DNA from: Candidatus Roizmanbacteria bacterium
GTDB taxonomy: Bacteria; Patescibacteriota; Microgenomatia; UBA1406; GWC2-37-13
NCBI GenBank assembly: GCA_026395455.1
Contig: JAPLYR010000118.1
Coordinates: forward strand, 3,430 to 20,121
Reading direction: 5' to 3'
Length of the DNA: 16,692 bases
Numbering within the stretch: the first letter of the stretch is position 1; every line of letters begins with the position of its first letter. Below are positions 6,583 to 13,235 of this stretch, in pieces. A model generated the notes under the pieces. It had not been told where the DNA came from. It saw only the letters and a program-made list of their open reading frames with translations, and searched no databases. Position numbers and translations under genes: made by a program.

Positions 6583-7716
6583 CTAGGGTGCTATTTTTCT
6601 ATATGTTGATTCTGCAAGTTTTACCAATAACTCGTAAGGCGACATATGAATTATACGTGCGGCATTCTGTATAGAATTTACGCTGCCCATTTGCGAGCTG
6701 AATACAACGACTTCATCTCCAACTGTTACATGGGGAACATTCGTAACATCAACTGTAGTGATATTCATCGACACTGCACCAATAATAGGACAATCTACTC
6801 CTCGAATTTGGACTGTTCCTTTACACGAAAATTGTCTATTTATACCTTCATAGTAACCAAGTGGGAGGATTGCTATTTTTGATTTTTTTAGCGCTCTATA
6901 TGTCCCATTGTACCCAACATGCGCTCCTTTTTGTATTATTTTAATTTGGGCAATATGTGTTTTGAGAGTTAGAACAGGTTGAAGTGTAATTTTTTGATTC
7001 TCTTTATCTATGTCTTTCAAGGGACTAACACCATAACTAGCAATCCCGGCACGGATCATGTTAAAAGTATTATCTTGCACCTTAAAGGCACCGCCAGATG
7101 CAGATATGTGACGCCATTGAGGATTAATGTTATGATCACGTACCATTTTCAACGCCTCCTTGTAATATTTTATTTGGCTTACTGTATATTCTTGAGAACT
7201 CGCATTATCCGCATCTGCAAAATGTGAAGCGAGACCTGCAATAGTAAGATTGAGTGATTTTATCTCATTTAAGAACGAGGGGAGTTCCTTCAGTTGTATA
7301 CCTTCTCTATGCATGCCCGTGTCAATAAAAATATGAACAGAACATCCGGGCTGATGGACGCTTAATGTTTGTGCTGTTTCGATATCAAAGATAGAAATAT
7401 GAAATGGAATTTTTTTAACTTTAAAATTATCAGGGTGTGTATATCCTAATATCAAGATAGGAGTATGTACATGATGCTTATATAATTCATATGCTTCATA
7501 GAGACTATCCACTATGAGAAAGGGGGAGTGTAATGTATCAAATAATGGGGCGAGCGTTTTAAGTCCATGTCCGTAGGCATTACTTTTAAGCACTGGACAA
7601 ATTGCCGTGTTTGGATGAAGCTGCTGAAGTGCGTGATGATTATGAAGAAGTGCAGACCTGCTAAGCTCAATTACATTTAGGTGGTTATACTGTCTTTTCA
7701 ATAAGATAGAGAGCAT
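6583..7716 (-). CDS. alr: Alanine racemase
   Basis: 377 aa, full length for the family. It interconverts L- and D-alanine with PLP, supplying D-Ala for peptidoglycan in the cytoplasm. The PLP lysine sits in VLKSNAYGHG (Lys44). RAGIASYG at about 222-229 and VGYNGTY (catalytic Tyr269) match the family, and GAVSMNITTVDV is the C-terminal substrate-side motif (usually GRVSMD). ATG 7716 is preferred over the TTG at 7728 because a GAGGG ribosome-binding site lies 5 nt upstream. It follows the EpmA-like gene directly. A free-living-type peptidoglycan gene like this argues that the organism makes its own cell wall. Confidence 0.95.
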   Translation of the reverse strand: MLSILLKRQYNHLNVIELSRSALLHNHHALQQLHPNTAICPVLKSNAYGHGLKTLAPLFDTLHSPFLIVDSLYEAYELYKHHVHTPILILGYTHPDNFKVKKIPFHISIFDIETAQTLSVHQPGCSVHIFIDTGMHREGIQLKELPSFLNEIKSLNLTIAGLASHFADADNASSQEYTVSQIKYYKEALKMVRDHNINPQWRHISASGGAFKVQDNTFNMIRAGIASYGVSPLKDIDKENQKITLQPVLTLKTHIAQIKIIQKGAHVGYNGTYRALKKSKIAILPLGYYEGINRQFSCKGTVQIRGVDCPIIGAVSMNITTVDVTNVPHVTVGDEVVVFSSQMGSVNSIQNAARIIHMSPYELLVKLAESTYRKIAP

Positions 7717-7721
7717 ATTGT

Positions 7722-7726
7722 CCCTC
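7722..7726 (-). promoter_or_regulatory. Ribosome-binding site deciding the alr start
   Basis: GAGGG followed by ACAAT and then ATG 7716. It is one of the few clear Shine-Dalgarno sites in the window and sits inside an operon rather than at its head. Confidence 0.6.
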
Positions 7727-7728
7727 AA

Positions 7729-8718
7729 TTATACATAATAGTCACTTCCTGAAGGCTCAATTGATTGTATCGTAGATTCATTACTAAAAAGCATCGCAAG
7801 TCTATCGATACCCATACCAATCCCAGCATACGTGCTATCATTCATTTTATTAAGTGAGTTGAGAAACTCTTCATCGATTGGCATCTTGGTTTTTAAGCTT
7901 TCTGTTTCAAACGTTTTTCGTACATAATTGTAATCGGTATTTTCAGTATTTCCATTTCCAATTTCGATCCCAGCAATATAAAGCTCGAATCGTTCTGCAA
8001 AGTAGGGTTCATTCTTTTTCTGTTTACATAAAGGGGAAACTCGAGAAGGGAAGTCAATTAGGAAAAGAGGTTCTGAAGGAAGTTCTGACTCAATTTCATT
8101 TACAAATAATTGATCATACACCTCTCCCCAAGTAGCATCTTCAATAATGTATCCTCGTTTTTTTGCAACTGAAAATAGTAACTCATCATCTTCAATGATG
8201 TCTTTTAAATTGATGTCCGCATAGGTTTTAAATAGTTCATTGAGTGAATAGATTTTCCATTTCTTATCCAAGTCAATTATCCGTTCATGATAACGAATAG
8301 GTTCAATTTCTAGAGTGTTTGAGAGGTGCTCATTGATGAATGATAGCAACTGCTCTGCATCTATCATAATGTCAGTGTAATCCGCCTGCTTTCTATACCA
8401 CTCCAACATGAGAAATTCAGGAAGATGTTGAGATCCTTCTTGTTCAAGATTGCGGAATGATTTTGCGAGTGCAAAACAATTTCCAATTCCTTGTGATAAC
8501 ATACGTTTGATACTTCGTTCTGGAGATAGGGGGAGATATAATTTTTTATCTCCAGTTCTCGTCTTCCAGGTTGTTGAAAAAGGATAGAGATTTGCTTCAA
8601 GCGGGAGAGCAGTGTTGAGCACCTGAGGAATGACTTCATGAAAGTTGGAGTCGTAAAAAAACTGCCGAGTTGCCTTAATTATATTTTCTCGAATAATGTA
8701 GGGTCGCACACTATTCAT
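7729..8718 (-). CDS. epmA: EpmA/GenX-like class II lysyl-tRNA synthetase paralog
   Basis: 329 aa, close to EpmA (325) and much shorter than full LysRS; the N-terminal anticodon-binding OB domain is absent. Class II motifs are present: LYLPLSPERSIKRML at about 61-75, the motif 2 region FALAKSFRNLE then HLPEFLMLEWYR, AERFELYIAGIEIGNG and motif 3 GIGMGIDRLAMLF. EpmA attaches a (beta-)lysyl group to a lysine of elongation factor P. No efp or epmB gene is visible here, so whether it acts on EF-P or something else is open. Its start overlaps the radical SAM stop by 4 nt. That radical SAM gene lacks lysine-aminomutase features, so it is not an obvious EpmB. Confidence 0.85.
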   Translation of the reverse strand: MNSVRPYIIRENIIKATRQFFYDSNFHEVIPQVLNTALPLEANLYPFSTTWKTRTGDKKLYLPLSPERSIKRMLSQGIGNCFALAKSFRNLEQEGSQHLPEFLMLEWYRKQADYTDIMIDAEQLLSFINEHLSNTLEIEPIRYHERIIDLDKKWKIYSLNELFKTYADINLKDIIEDDELLFSVAKKRGYIIEDATWGEVYDQLFVNEIESELPSEPLFLIDFPSRVSPLCKQKKNEPYFAERFELYIAGIEIGNGNTENTDYNYVRKTFETESLKTKMPIDEEFLNSLNKMNDSTYAGIGMGIDRLAMLFSNESTIQSIEPSGSDYYV

Positions 8719-9587
8719 ACTTTTGATTGTACTCTATCAATAATTGTTTTAATACCACACATGAACTCTGTTTGACTACACCCAAGACACGGTCCTCCAA
8801 TTCTTTTTTCAAGAGCAGTAAAGAGATCTTCAATAGAATCTTCCATTTTTCCAATAGGTCTATAGCCCTCGCAACATCCATATACAATACCACTTGAGGC
8901 AAGCGCTATCTGATAGCACCCTAAGTCTTTGGGAGGAAAGACATTTCTTGTCGTCATAATTTCCACTAATTCATCTGCAGAAAGATAGTCAAATCCATTC
9001 ACTTCGCCTTCAATATTGGAAATCGGATGATGAGTTAAATATGCTGGTGGTTTACGGGGATGATACGTTACTGAAATCTCTCCGACTTCCTTTTTTAGAT
9101 ATTCTTCAAACATGTCGATTTGAGAAAAGTTTTGTTTGGTGACAATACTAAAAAGTTCTGTGTGAAATCCCAGTTTACGAGCTTTTTTTAAAAACAGTGT
9201 GCTTTTCTTAAAATTACCCTTTCCTCTATTGCTATCATGATATTCTTCAAGACCATCAATCGATACAATGAGATTGTTGAGGTTTGGCATTTCAATTTTA
9301 TCAAGATAATCTATAGTTCCATTGGTTATTGTTTGTATAAAAATGCCACGTTTATTGAGAGTATTAATGAGATCAGGAAAATAGGGAAGTGCAAACACCT
9401 CACCACCACAAAATGTAATCATTTTCAGTTCATATATTAATTGATACCGATCCACAAATGACATAATTTGTTTTTCACTCAGAATTGGATCCGTTTTTTT
9501 TGTATAACAAATTTTGCACTTAAGATTACATTTTTCCAGTGGATTAATATAGAGATGGTGAAGAACTTTTGATAAATGGGTATTCAT
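8715..9587 (-). CDS. Radical SAM/SPASM-like protein, substrate unknown
   Basis: 290 aa. The radical SAM motif is CNLKCKICY (Cys20, 24, 27), followed by TFCGGEVFALPYF (GGE motif, about 58-70) and TITNGT and LIVSIDGLEEYHD strands of the TIM barrel. C-terminal cysteines 224, 238/239, 267, 270 and 277 (GCCEGYRPIG, CLGCSQTEFMC) form a SPASM-like auxiliary cluster region. ATG 9587 lies 4 nt past the cutA stop; the frame also opens at a TTG (9608) inside cutA, which I consider unlikely. It is translationally coupled to the EpmA-like gene. The family includes peptide maturases and activators of other enzymes; nothing here fixes the substrate. Confidence 0.87.
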   Translation of the reverse strand: MNTHLSKVLHHLYINPLEKCNLKCKICYTKKTDPILSEKQIMSFVDRYQLIYELKMITFCGGEVFALPYFPDLINTLNKRGIFIQTITNGTIDYLDKIEMPNLNNLIVSIDGLEEYHDSNRGKGNFKKSTLFLKKARKLGFHTELFSIVTKQNFSQIDMFEEYLKKEVGEISVTYHPRKPPAYLTHHPISNIEGEVNGFDYLSADELVEIMTTRNVFPPKDLGCYQIALASSGIVYGCCEGYRPIGKMEDSIEDLFTALEKRIGGPCLGCSQTEFMCGIKTIIDRVQSKV

Positions 9588-9591
9588 ATTA

Positions 9592-9918
9592 TTATTCAAG
9601 TTCCCCAAGTAACCAATCCTTGTATTGTTTGTTTATATATTCTGCTGGAATGGCAATGATGCAGGGACATGCATATGTATGTACAGAATAAACTTCTTTT
9701 TCCAATTTTGGAAGCAAGTCCTTTTTTGTCTTAGCGATTAGTACTGCTTCATGAGCATCTTCAAGGGTATCTGATTGTGGAGGCCAAAAATAGATTGAGT
9801 GCATCTCAGGATATATATTTATACACGCACAAAGTCGCTTTTTAAGGAGTTGTTTACCTAGGGTTTCAGCCTGTTCCACCGACTTACAAGGAATATACAC
9901 TAGCACTATTTTTGTCAT
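9592..9918 (-). CDS. cutA: CutA1-like protein
   Basis: 108 aa, the usual length of CutA1, a small trimeric protein linked to divalent cation tolerance with an unsettled biochemical role. Family features are AETLGKQLLKKRLCACINI at about 18-36, the YFWPP strand, AVLIAKTKKDLLPKLEKEV and HTYACPCIIAIPA. An extended -10 (TGGTATAAT) ends 5 nt before ATG 9918, so the gene probably has its own leaderless transcript despite sitting inside the array. Confidence 0.93.
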   Translation of the reverse strand: MTKIVLVYIPCKSVEQAETLGKQLLKKRLCACINIYPEMHSIYFWPPQSDTLEDAHEAVLIAKTKKDLLPKLEKEVYSVHTYACPCIIAIPAEYINKQYKDWLLGELE

Positions 9919-9923
9919 GGTTT

Positions 9924-9932
9924 ATTATACCA
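9924..9932 (-). promoter_or_regulatory. Extended -10 promoter of cutA
   Basis: TGGTATAAT on the minus strand followed by AAACC and the ATG. The spacing predicts a transcript starting at or next to the start codon. Confidence 0.6.
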
Positions 9933-9933
9933 C

Positions 9934-10053
9934 TCATACCATCGTTAGAATATGTTCCAGAGCCTCTTTCATCCCACCATCTGCAGATCTACTTACTACT
10001 TTATCAGTAATCTCCATTAGTTCTTTATCGGAGAGAATAGCTTTTATATTCAT
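9934..10053 (-). CDS. 39-aa small ORF, unknown
   Basis: Translated by me from the minus strand: it starts MNIKAILSDKELMEIT and ends EALEHILTMV, 39 codons plus TGA. Its ATG overlaps the stop of the VOC gene by 4 nt (ATGA), the same coupling used by clear genes in this window, which is the main support. It is acidic and probably helical, with no Cys, signal or membrane segment and no family I know. Its stop lies just before the cutA promoter. It might be a chance frame, but the coupling makes a real small protein likely. Confidence 0.5.
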   Translation of the reverse strand: MNIKAILSDKELMEITDKVVSRSADGGMKEALEHILTMV

Positions 10054-10570
10054 ATTTTTTGTTCTCCCAAATCTTCTGAAAAGCGGAGTAAATATCCATC
10101 TGGATCGAGTACTAAAATTTCTCTACATCCATACTTTGCACCCTCTCCTTCATACCAACTATCTTTTATTCCTCTTTTAAGAGGGTAGTTATGCTGTTTA
10201 AGGGAGTCAATAATGGTTTGCACACTTACCGTTTCTATCTGAAAATTAATACCTCTTCCAAAGGGATATTCAAGTTTCTCTTCTTCTTGTTCTCCATCTA
10301 CCAATTCCTGAAGCATAAGTTGGGATCCTTGATAGGAAATAAAAGCAAAGGGCGGTGAACTTCGATCATATTCAACTACAAATTGGAGAATATCAACATA
10401 GAAATTGAGGCTATTTTTAGCATAAGTTGGGATCCTTGATAGGAAATAAAAGCAAAGGGCGGGGAACTTCGATCATATTCAACTACAAATTGGAGAATAT
10501 CAACATAGAAATGGAGGCTATTTTTTAAATTTGTTACATAAAGTTCAGGAAGAAGAGGTAAAAATTTCAT
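10050..10570 (-). pseudogene. VOC/glyoxalase-bleomycin-resistance-like protein, broken by a 107-bp tandem duplication
   Basis: Two fragments of one VOC-fold protein. The N-terminal part (from 10570) reads FLPLLPELYVTNLKNSLHFY through FAFISYQGSQLML and then goes out of frame. The C-terminal part (to 10050) starts QELVDGEQEEEK and contains YPFGRGINFQIETV and CREILVLDPDGYLLRFSEDL, the typical C-terminal metal-ligand strand of the family. Removing one copy of the 107-bp repeat (10312-10418 / 10419-10525; 107 is not a multiple of 3) joins them into a normal-looking protein of about 138 aa. VOC proteins bind a metal or small ligands and include drug-binding proteins; the function here is unknown. 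The promoter and the coupled downstream ORF look intact, so the duplication is recent or an assembly error. Confidence 0.8.
10312..10525. repeat. Tandem duplication, 2 x 107 bp
   Basis: 10312-10418 and 10419-10525 are direct, adjacent copies differing at two positions: T10356 versus G10463, and T10406 versus G10513. On the coding strand the first difference is silent and the second is Asn versus His. The duplication lies entirely inside the VOC gene. Confidence 0.95.
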
Positions 10571-10576
10571 ATTACT

Positions 10577-10585
10577 ATTGTATCA
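10577..10585 (-). promoter_or_regulatory. Extended -10 promoter of the VOC gene
   Basis: TGATACAAT on the minus strand with 6 nt to ATG 10570. Same leaderless layout as the other operon heads. It is probably the head of the long minus-strand array. Confidence 0.5.
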
Positions 10586-10639
10586 AATATCCCTCTTGGC
10601 GTTGTGATTCGACGGCTAATAAAGTAAAATATACCATTA

Positions 10640-10694
10640 GGCGCGTTGGCGAAGTGGAAACGCGGGAGTCTGCAAAACTTCTATTGCGCCAGTC
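10640..10694 (+). pseudogene. Truncated tRNA-Cys copy
   Basis: Identical to tRNA-Cys from GGCGCGTTGGCG up to GCGCCAGTC, then breaks into the upstream sequence of the second copy. It has the D arm and anticodon arm but no 3' T-stem strand or 3' acceptor strand, so it cannot fold as a tRNA. Confidence 0.85.
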
Positions 10695-10702
10695 TCTTGG
10701 CG

Positions 10703-10731
10703 TTGTGATTCGATGGCTAATAAAGTAAAAT
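10703..10731 (+). promoter_or_regulatory. Promoter of tRNA-Cys
   Basis: TTGTGA (10703-10708), a 17-bp spacer and TAAAAT (10726-10731); transcription would start about 3 nt before the tRNA. A duplicate copy sits at 10602-10630 in front of the truncated tRNA. Confidence 0.5.
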
Positions 10732-10740
10732 ATACCATTA

Positions 10741-10813
10741 GGCGCGTTGGCGAAGTGGAAACGCGGGAGTCTGCAAAACTTCTATTGCGCCAGTCCGATT
10801 CTGGCACGCGCCT
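10741..10813 (+). tRNA. tRNA-Cys (anticodon GCA)
   Basis: The 7-bp acceptor stem GGCGCGT/ACGCGCC is perfect, the anticodon stem is GGAGT/ACTTC with loop CTGCAAA (anticodon GCA), and the T stem is GCCAG/CTGGC. The discriminator base is T, as expected for tRNA-Cys. CCA is not encoded. Odd point: the T loop reads TCCGATT, so position 55 is C instead of the nearly universal T (pseudouridine 55). Confidence 0.93.
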
Positions 10814-10834
10814 CATATAGGTATTTCCCATTCA

Positions 10835-10921
10835 GGAGGGGTCGCATAGTGGCCTAGTGCGCTAGTCTTGAAAACTAGTATTGGCGCAAGCCAATCGCGA
10901 GTTCGACTCTCGCCCTCTCCG
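10835..10921 (+). tRNA. tRNA-Ser (anticodon TGA)
   Basis: Class II tRNA of 87 nt. The acceptor is GGAGGGG/CCTCTCC with one G-T pair, the anticodon stem CTAGT/ACTAG has loop CTTGAAA (anticodon TGA), and the long variable arm is TTGGC-GCAA-GCCAA. The T arm GCGAG-TTCGACT-CTCGC is canonical. Discriminator G; CCA is not encoded. Its 3' end lies 10 nt before the start of the U32-family gene. Confidence 0.95.
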
Positions 10922-10931
10922 CACCATTTAT

Positions 10932-12023
10932 ATGAATAACTATTCAGCCCCCATGCCATTTAATAGAGCTGTAATAGATGGAATTGTAGAAGTAAACAAA
11001 CAAACAAAAAATAATAAAATTACTGTTTTATACAACAATCTCCCAGGGGGCGATCCAGAAAATCTTAATCTTGATGTTGTCCGATCATTTGACTACCACA
11101 TAGATTTTGATGATTTTATTGAGTTAGTACACTACTCAAAAAGTAAGGGGTTTGATTTTATATATTTATTAAATGCTCCGGTTCTACCTTCTTACCATCT
11201 TACAAAAAGTAGAGAAAAAGCAATGAACCGATTATTTGAAAAATTACTTAAATCGGGAATAACTAAAATAAGAATGTCAGATCCTATGTTAATTGGATTC
11301 GCAATGAAACATTATCCAGAAATTAACGTTTATTGTTCTACCACTCAAGAACATCATACGATCAGACATTATCTGAATTTATTTAAGGAGTACTCAAATA
11401 TAAAAGAGGTTGTATTGGGGAATGATATTAATAAGGATTTTGCATTTATCGACAGCTTTAGAAAAAAATTTCCTCACATTCACATGGAGCTTATGGTGAA
11501 TGAAGATTGCATAAGTGGGTGCCCATGGCGTTTAGCACATACTGTAATCAGACCTCCTAAACACAATAAACCAGTTTGTACATTTGATTTTCTTGGATGT
11601 AAGTTATATTCTCTCAACTTAGTTGAAAGCATATTTCTTTCTAATGTTATCTATCCATGGACTATTAAAACATACGTAAAGCACGGAATTGATTCCTTTA
11701 AATTTGTAGGTCGATCTGCAACAAAATTACAAAATGGCACCTATCTACGATACTATTATTCATTTATGCGGGGAGTTGAAGATGAAGACTTCTTGAATGA
11801 TCTCCCATTAAGTCTTTTTAATAGACGTATTCATTTAAAGCCTGTAGATGAAAAACTTACAAAAATGACTATTGGTGAAATAAAACCATTCATGCCAAAA
11901 ATAGAATACATTGAGAAAAAATATGGAACCTGTGCAATTGATTGCACCGTTAACTGCAACCATTGTTACCAAAAGGCAAAGAAAGTTAATGACCTATTCG
12001 GACTTAAGGTAAATACACTATGA
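10932..12023 (+). CDS. U32-family Fe-S protein (collagenase-like / RNA-hydroxylation type)
   Basis: 363 aa from ATG 10932; the frame stays open back to 10881 only because it reads through tRNA-Ser. The U32 fold is shown by MELMVNEDC then ISGCPWRLAH (Cys193, 197) with Cys216 and Cys223, the four-cysteine 4Fe-4S pattern of the family, and by KFVGRSAT near 257-264. The C-terminus adds Cys334, 338, 342 and 345 (CAIDCTVNCNHCYQ), a second cysteine cluster. Members act as oxygen-independent hydroxylases of ubiquinone precursors, 23S rRNA or tRNA wobble uridine (TrhP/RlhA/UbiU); old protease labels are doubtful. No Shine-Dalgarno site is visible. The stop overlaps the thymidine kinase start by 4 nt. 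Confidence 0.85.
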   Translation: MNNYSAPMPFNRAVIDGIVEVNKQTKNNKITVLYNNLPGGDPENLNLDVVRSFDYHIDFDDFIELVHYSKSKGFDFIYLLNAPVLPSYHLTKSREKAMNRLFEKLLKSGITKIRMSDPMLIGFAMKHYPEINVYCSTTQEHHTIRHYLNLFKEYSNIKEVVLGNDINKDFAFIDSFRKKFPHIHMELMVNEDCISGCPWRLAHTVIRPPKHNKPVCTFDFLGCKLYSLNLVESIFLSNVIYPWTIKTYVKHGIDSFKFVGRSATKLQNGTYLRYYYSFMRGVEDEDFLNDLPLSLFNRRIHLKPVDEKLTKMTIGEIKPFMPKIEYIEKKYGTCAIDCTVNCNHCYQKAKKVNDLFGLKVNTL

Positions 12024-12556
12024 TGACCATCGTGGGAGGACCAATGTTCTCAGGAAAAACAACATGGCTCATTGATCATATTGCGAACCTTGCTCCTGGT
12101 AGTTTTATTCTCTTTAAACCTGATATTGATACGAGATTTGGGAAAAATATATGTGTTACACATCATGGTAAATCATATCCTGCTACGAATCTAAGTGTAA
12201 AGAATCCAAAGTTTCCTCGAATGAGTAATAAAATTACCACAATCCTCATTGATGAATTAAATTTTTTTTCTCCAAAAAACGTACTTCCTGAAATAATAAG
12301 TCATCAAGAAAAATGGGGAGGGAATATTATCGGAGCAGGACTCTTATATGACTACAAAAAAATGCCATTTGGAGCGACACTTTCAGTTTCAAAAATTGCT
12401 GATTCATTTATCCAACTTTATGCAACCTGTGACCTTTGTACAAAAAATGCTAATCATTCGTATCGAAAAAGTGATGATAATAAACAGTTTCTGCTTGGTG
12501 CTGGTGACCTCTATGGAGCTTGTTGCGAAAGCTGCTGGGAAATACTGAACAAATAA
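12020..12556 (+). CDS. tdk: Thymidine kinase (class II, zinc-containing)
   Basis: 178 aa, near the usual 190. It phosphorylates thymidine with ATP in nucleotide salvage. Walker A is GGPMFSGKTT (6-15). The catalytic acidic motif is LIDELNFF (76-83; usually DEAQFF), followed by GAGLLYDYKKMPFG (105-118; the family's GLDxDFRxxPF). Zinc ligands are CDLC (137, 140) and ACCESC near 167-172, and ANHSYR stands for the usual AxxTxR. DELNFF and NHSYR are deviations but keep the acidic residues. It is coupled to the U32 gene by an ATGA overlap. Salvage fits a reduced genome. Confidence 0.85.
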   Translation: MMTIVGGPMFSGKTTWLIDHIANLAPGSFILFKPDIDTRFGKNICVTHHGKSYPATNLSVKNPKFPRMSNKITTILIDELNFFSPKNVLPEIISHQEKWGGNIIGAGLLYDYKKMPFGATLSVSKIADSFIQLYATCDLCTKNANHSYRKSDDNKQFLLGAGDLYGACCESCWEILNK

Positions 12557-12593
12557 CTTCGTTATTACCTGGAATTCGAGGGGTAAGAAGATG

Positions 12594-12599
12594 TATAAT
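12594..12599 (+). promoter_or_regulatory. Probable -10 element before the Ig-like anchored protein
   Basis: TATAAT within ATGTATAATG, 21 nt before ATG 12621. No clear -35 is visible. If used, the ATG at 12591 is upstream of the transcript. Confidence 0.35.
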
Positions 12600-12620
12600 G
12601 AAAGACGTTATTTTAATATC

Positions 12621-13229
12621 ATGAAAAAAGTCCTTAACAACATAACACAGTGGTATAAAAAACTACCTGAGAAAAAAAATCACGTTGAGTTCATCACCGC
12701 AGTACTTTCTGTACCTGTAATGTTGACTGTCATTATTATCAATCTAAATAACTTAAATAATGCAAATAGAAAACAAACCACCATTGAAAAAACAACTCCT
12801 ATACAGGTTGTGATAACGGGTGAAAAGCCAAATATTCCTCCCGCTAACCAACCCCAAACTACACTATCTCCTACAACTATTCCGCTCAGCCCAACACAGG
12901 GTTCATGTATAAAGGAGGTTGGGCCAGTTGCCATCCTGTCGCCAAGAGAAAATGAAGTTGTCACAAAAGACCCTGTTTGTATTACACTCTCAACAGAATC
13001 AACCTATTGCTCTGTAATATGGTCATATAGACTCGATAATGGAAGTTGGTCAGACTATACAGATAAGAATATTTGTTTACACAATTTGACCAATGGGAAT
13101 AAAATCATTCAACTAAAAATTAAGAGCTCATCATCAAGTGATGAGACCACCCTGCAAAGATCATTTATATATCAAGGCAATACTGAGATAACAGCTACAC
13201 CCACTGCATCGACTTCTGCAAACCTATAA
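12621..13229 (+). CDS. Membrane-anchored extracellular protein with Pro/Thr linker and Ig-like domain
   Basis: 202 aa. One membrane segment (about residues 23-42, FITAVLSVPVMLTVIIINL) follows a short basic cytoplasmic end. Next come a Pro/Thr/Gln-rich linker (about 55-100), a domain with AILSPRENEVVTKDPVCITL and VIWSYRLDNGSWSDYT, which resembles bacterial Ig-like repeats (Pro-containing start, W-x-Y-x-L-D), and a Thr/Ser-rich C-terminal tail. Four cysteines in the outer part could pair. It is probably a surface protein; binding partner unknown. ATG 12591 in the same frame would add ten residues, but the -10 box overlaps that site. The protein family is not recognised beyond the domain style. 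Confidence 0.7.
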   Translation: MKKVLNNITQWYKKLPEKKNHVEFITAVLSVPVMLTVIIINLNNLNNANRKQTTIEKTTPIQVVITGEKPNIPPANQPQTTLSPTTIPLSPTQGSCIKEVGPVAILSPRENEVVTKDPVCITLSTESTYCSVIWSYRLDNGSWSDYTDKNICLHNLTNGNKIIQLKIKSSSSSDETTLQRSFIYQGNTEITATPTASTSANL

Positions 13230-13235
13230 ATAACC

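Larger units (their letters stand above)
10593..10794. repeat. Tandem duplication, 2 x 101 bp, over tRNA-Cys promoter and 5' part
   Basis: The units are 10593-10693 and 10694-10794, differing at one base (C in GACGG near 10613, T in GATGG near 10714). Each unit holds TTGTGA-17 bp-TAAAAT and the first 54 or so bases of tRNA-Cys. Only the second unit runs on into a complete tRNA. Confidence 0.95.

Noticed and set aside
7729..8718. Main lysyl-tRNA synthetase.
   Set aside because: It lacks the N-terminal anticodon-binding domain and has EpmA length.
8715..9587. EpmB (lysine 2,3-aminomutase).
   Set aside because: The CNLKCKICY motif and SPASM-like C-terminus do not match aminomutases.
10312..10795. 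CRISPR-like or mobile repeat array.
   Set aside because: Only two adjacent copies of each unit, no spacers, and the units are pieces of the local VOC and tRNA genes.
10881..10931. N-terminal extension of the U32 protein.
   Set aside because: These bases are the 3' half of tRNA-Ser.
12591..12620. Upstream ATG for the Ig-like anchored protein.
   Set aside because: It overlaps a TATAAT box; the ATG at 12621 gives a typical signal-anchor start.
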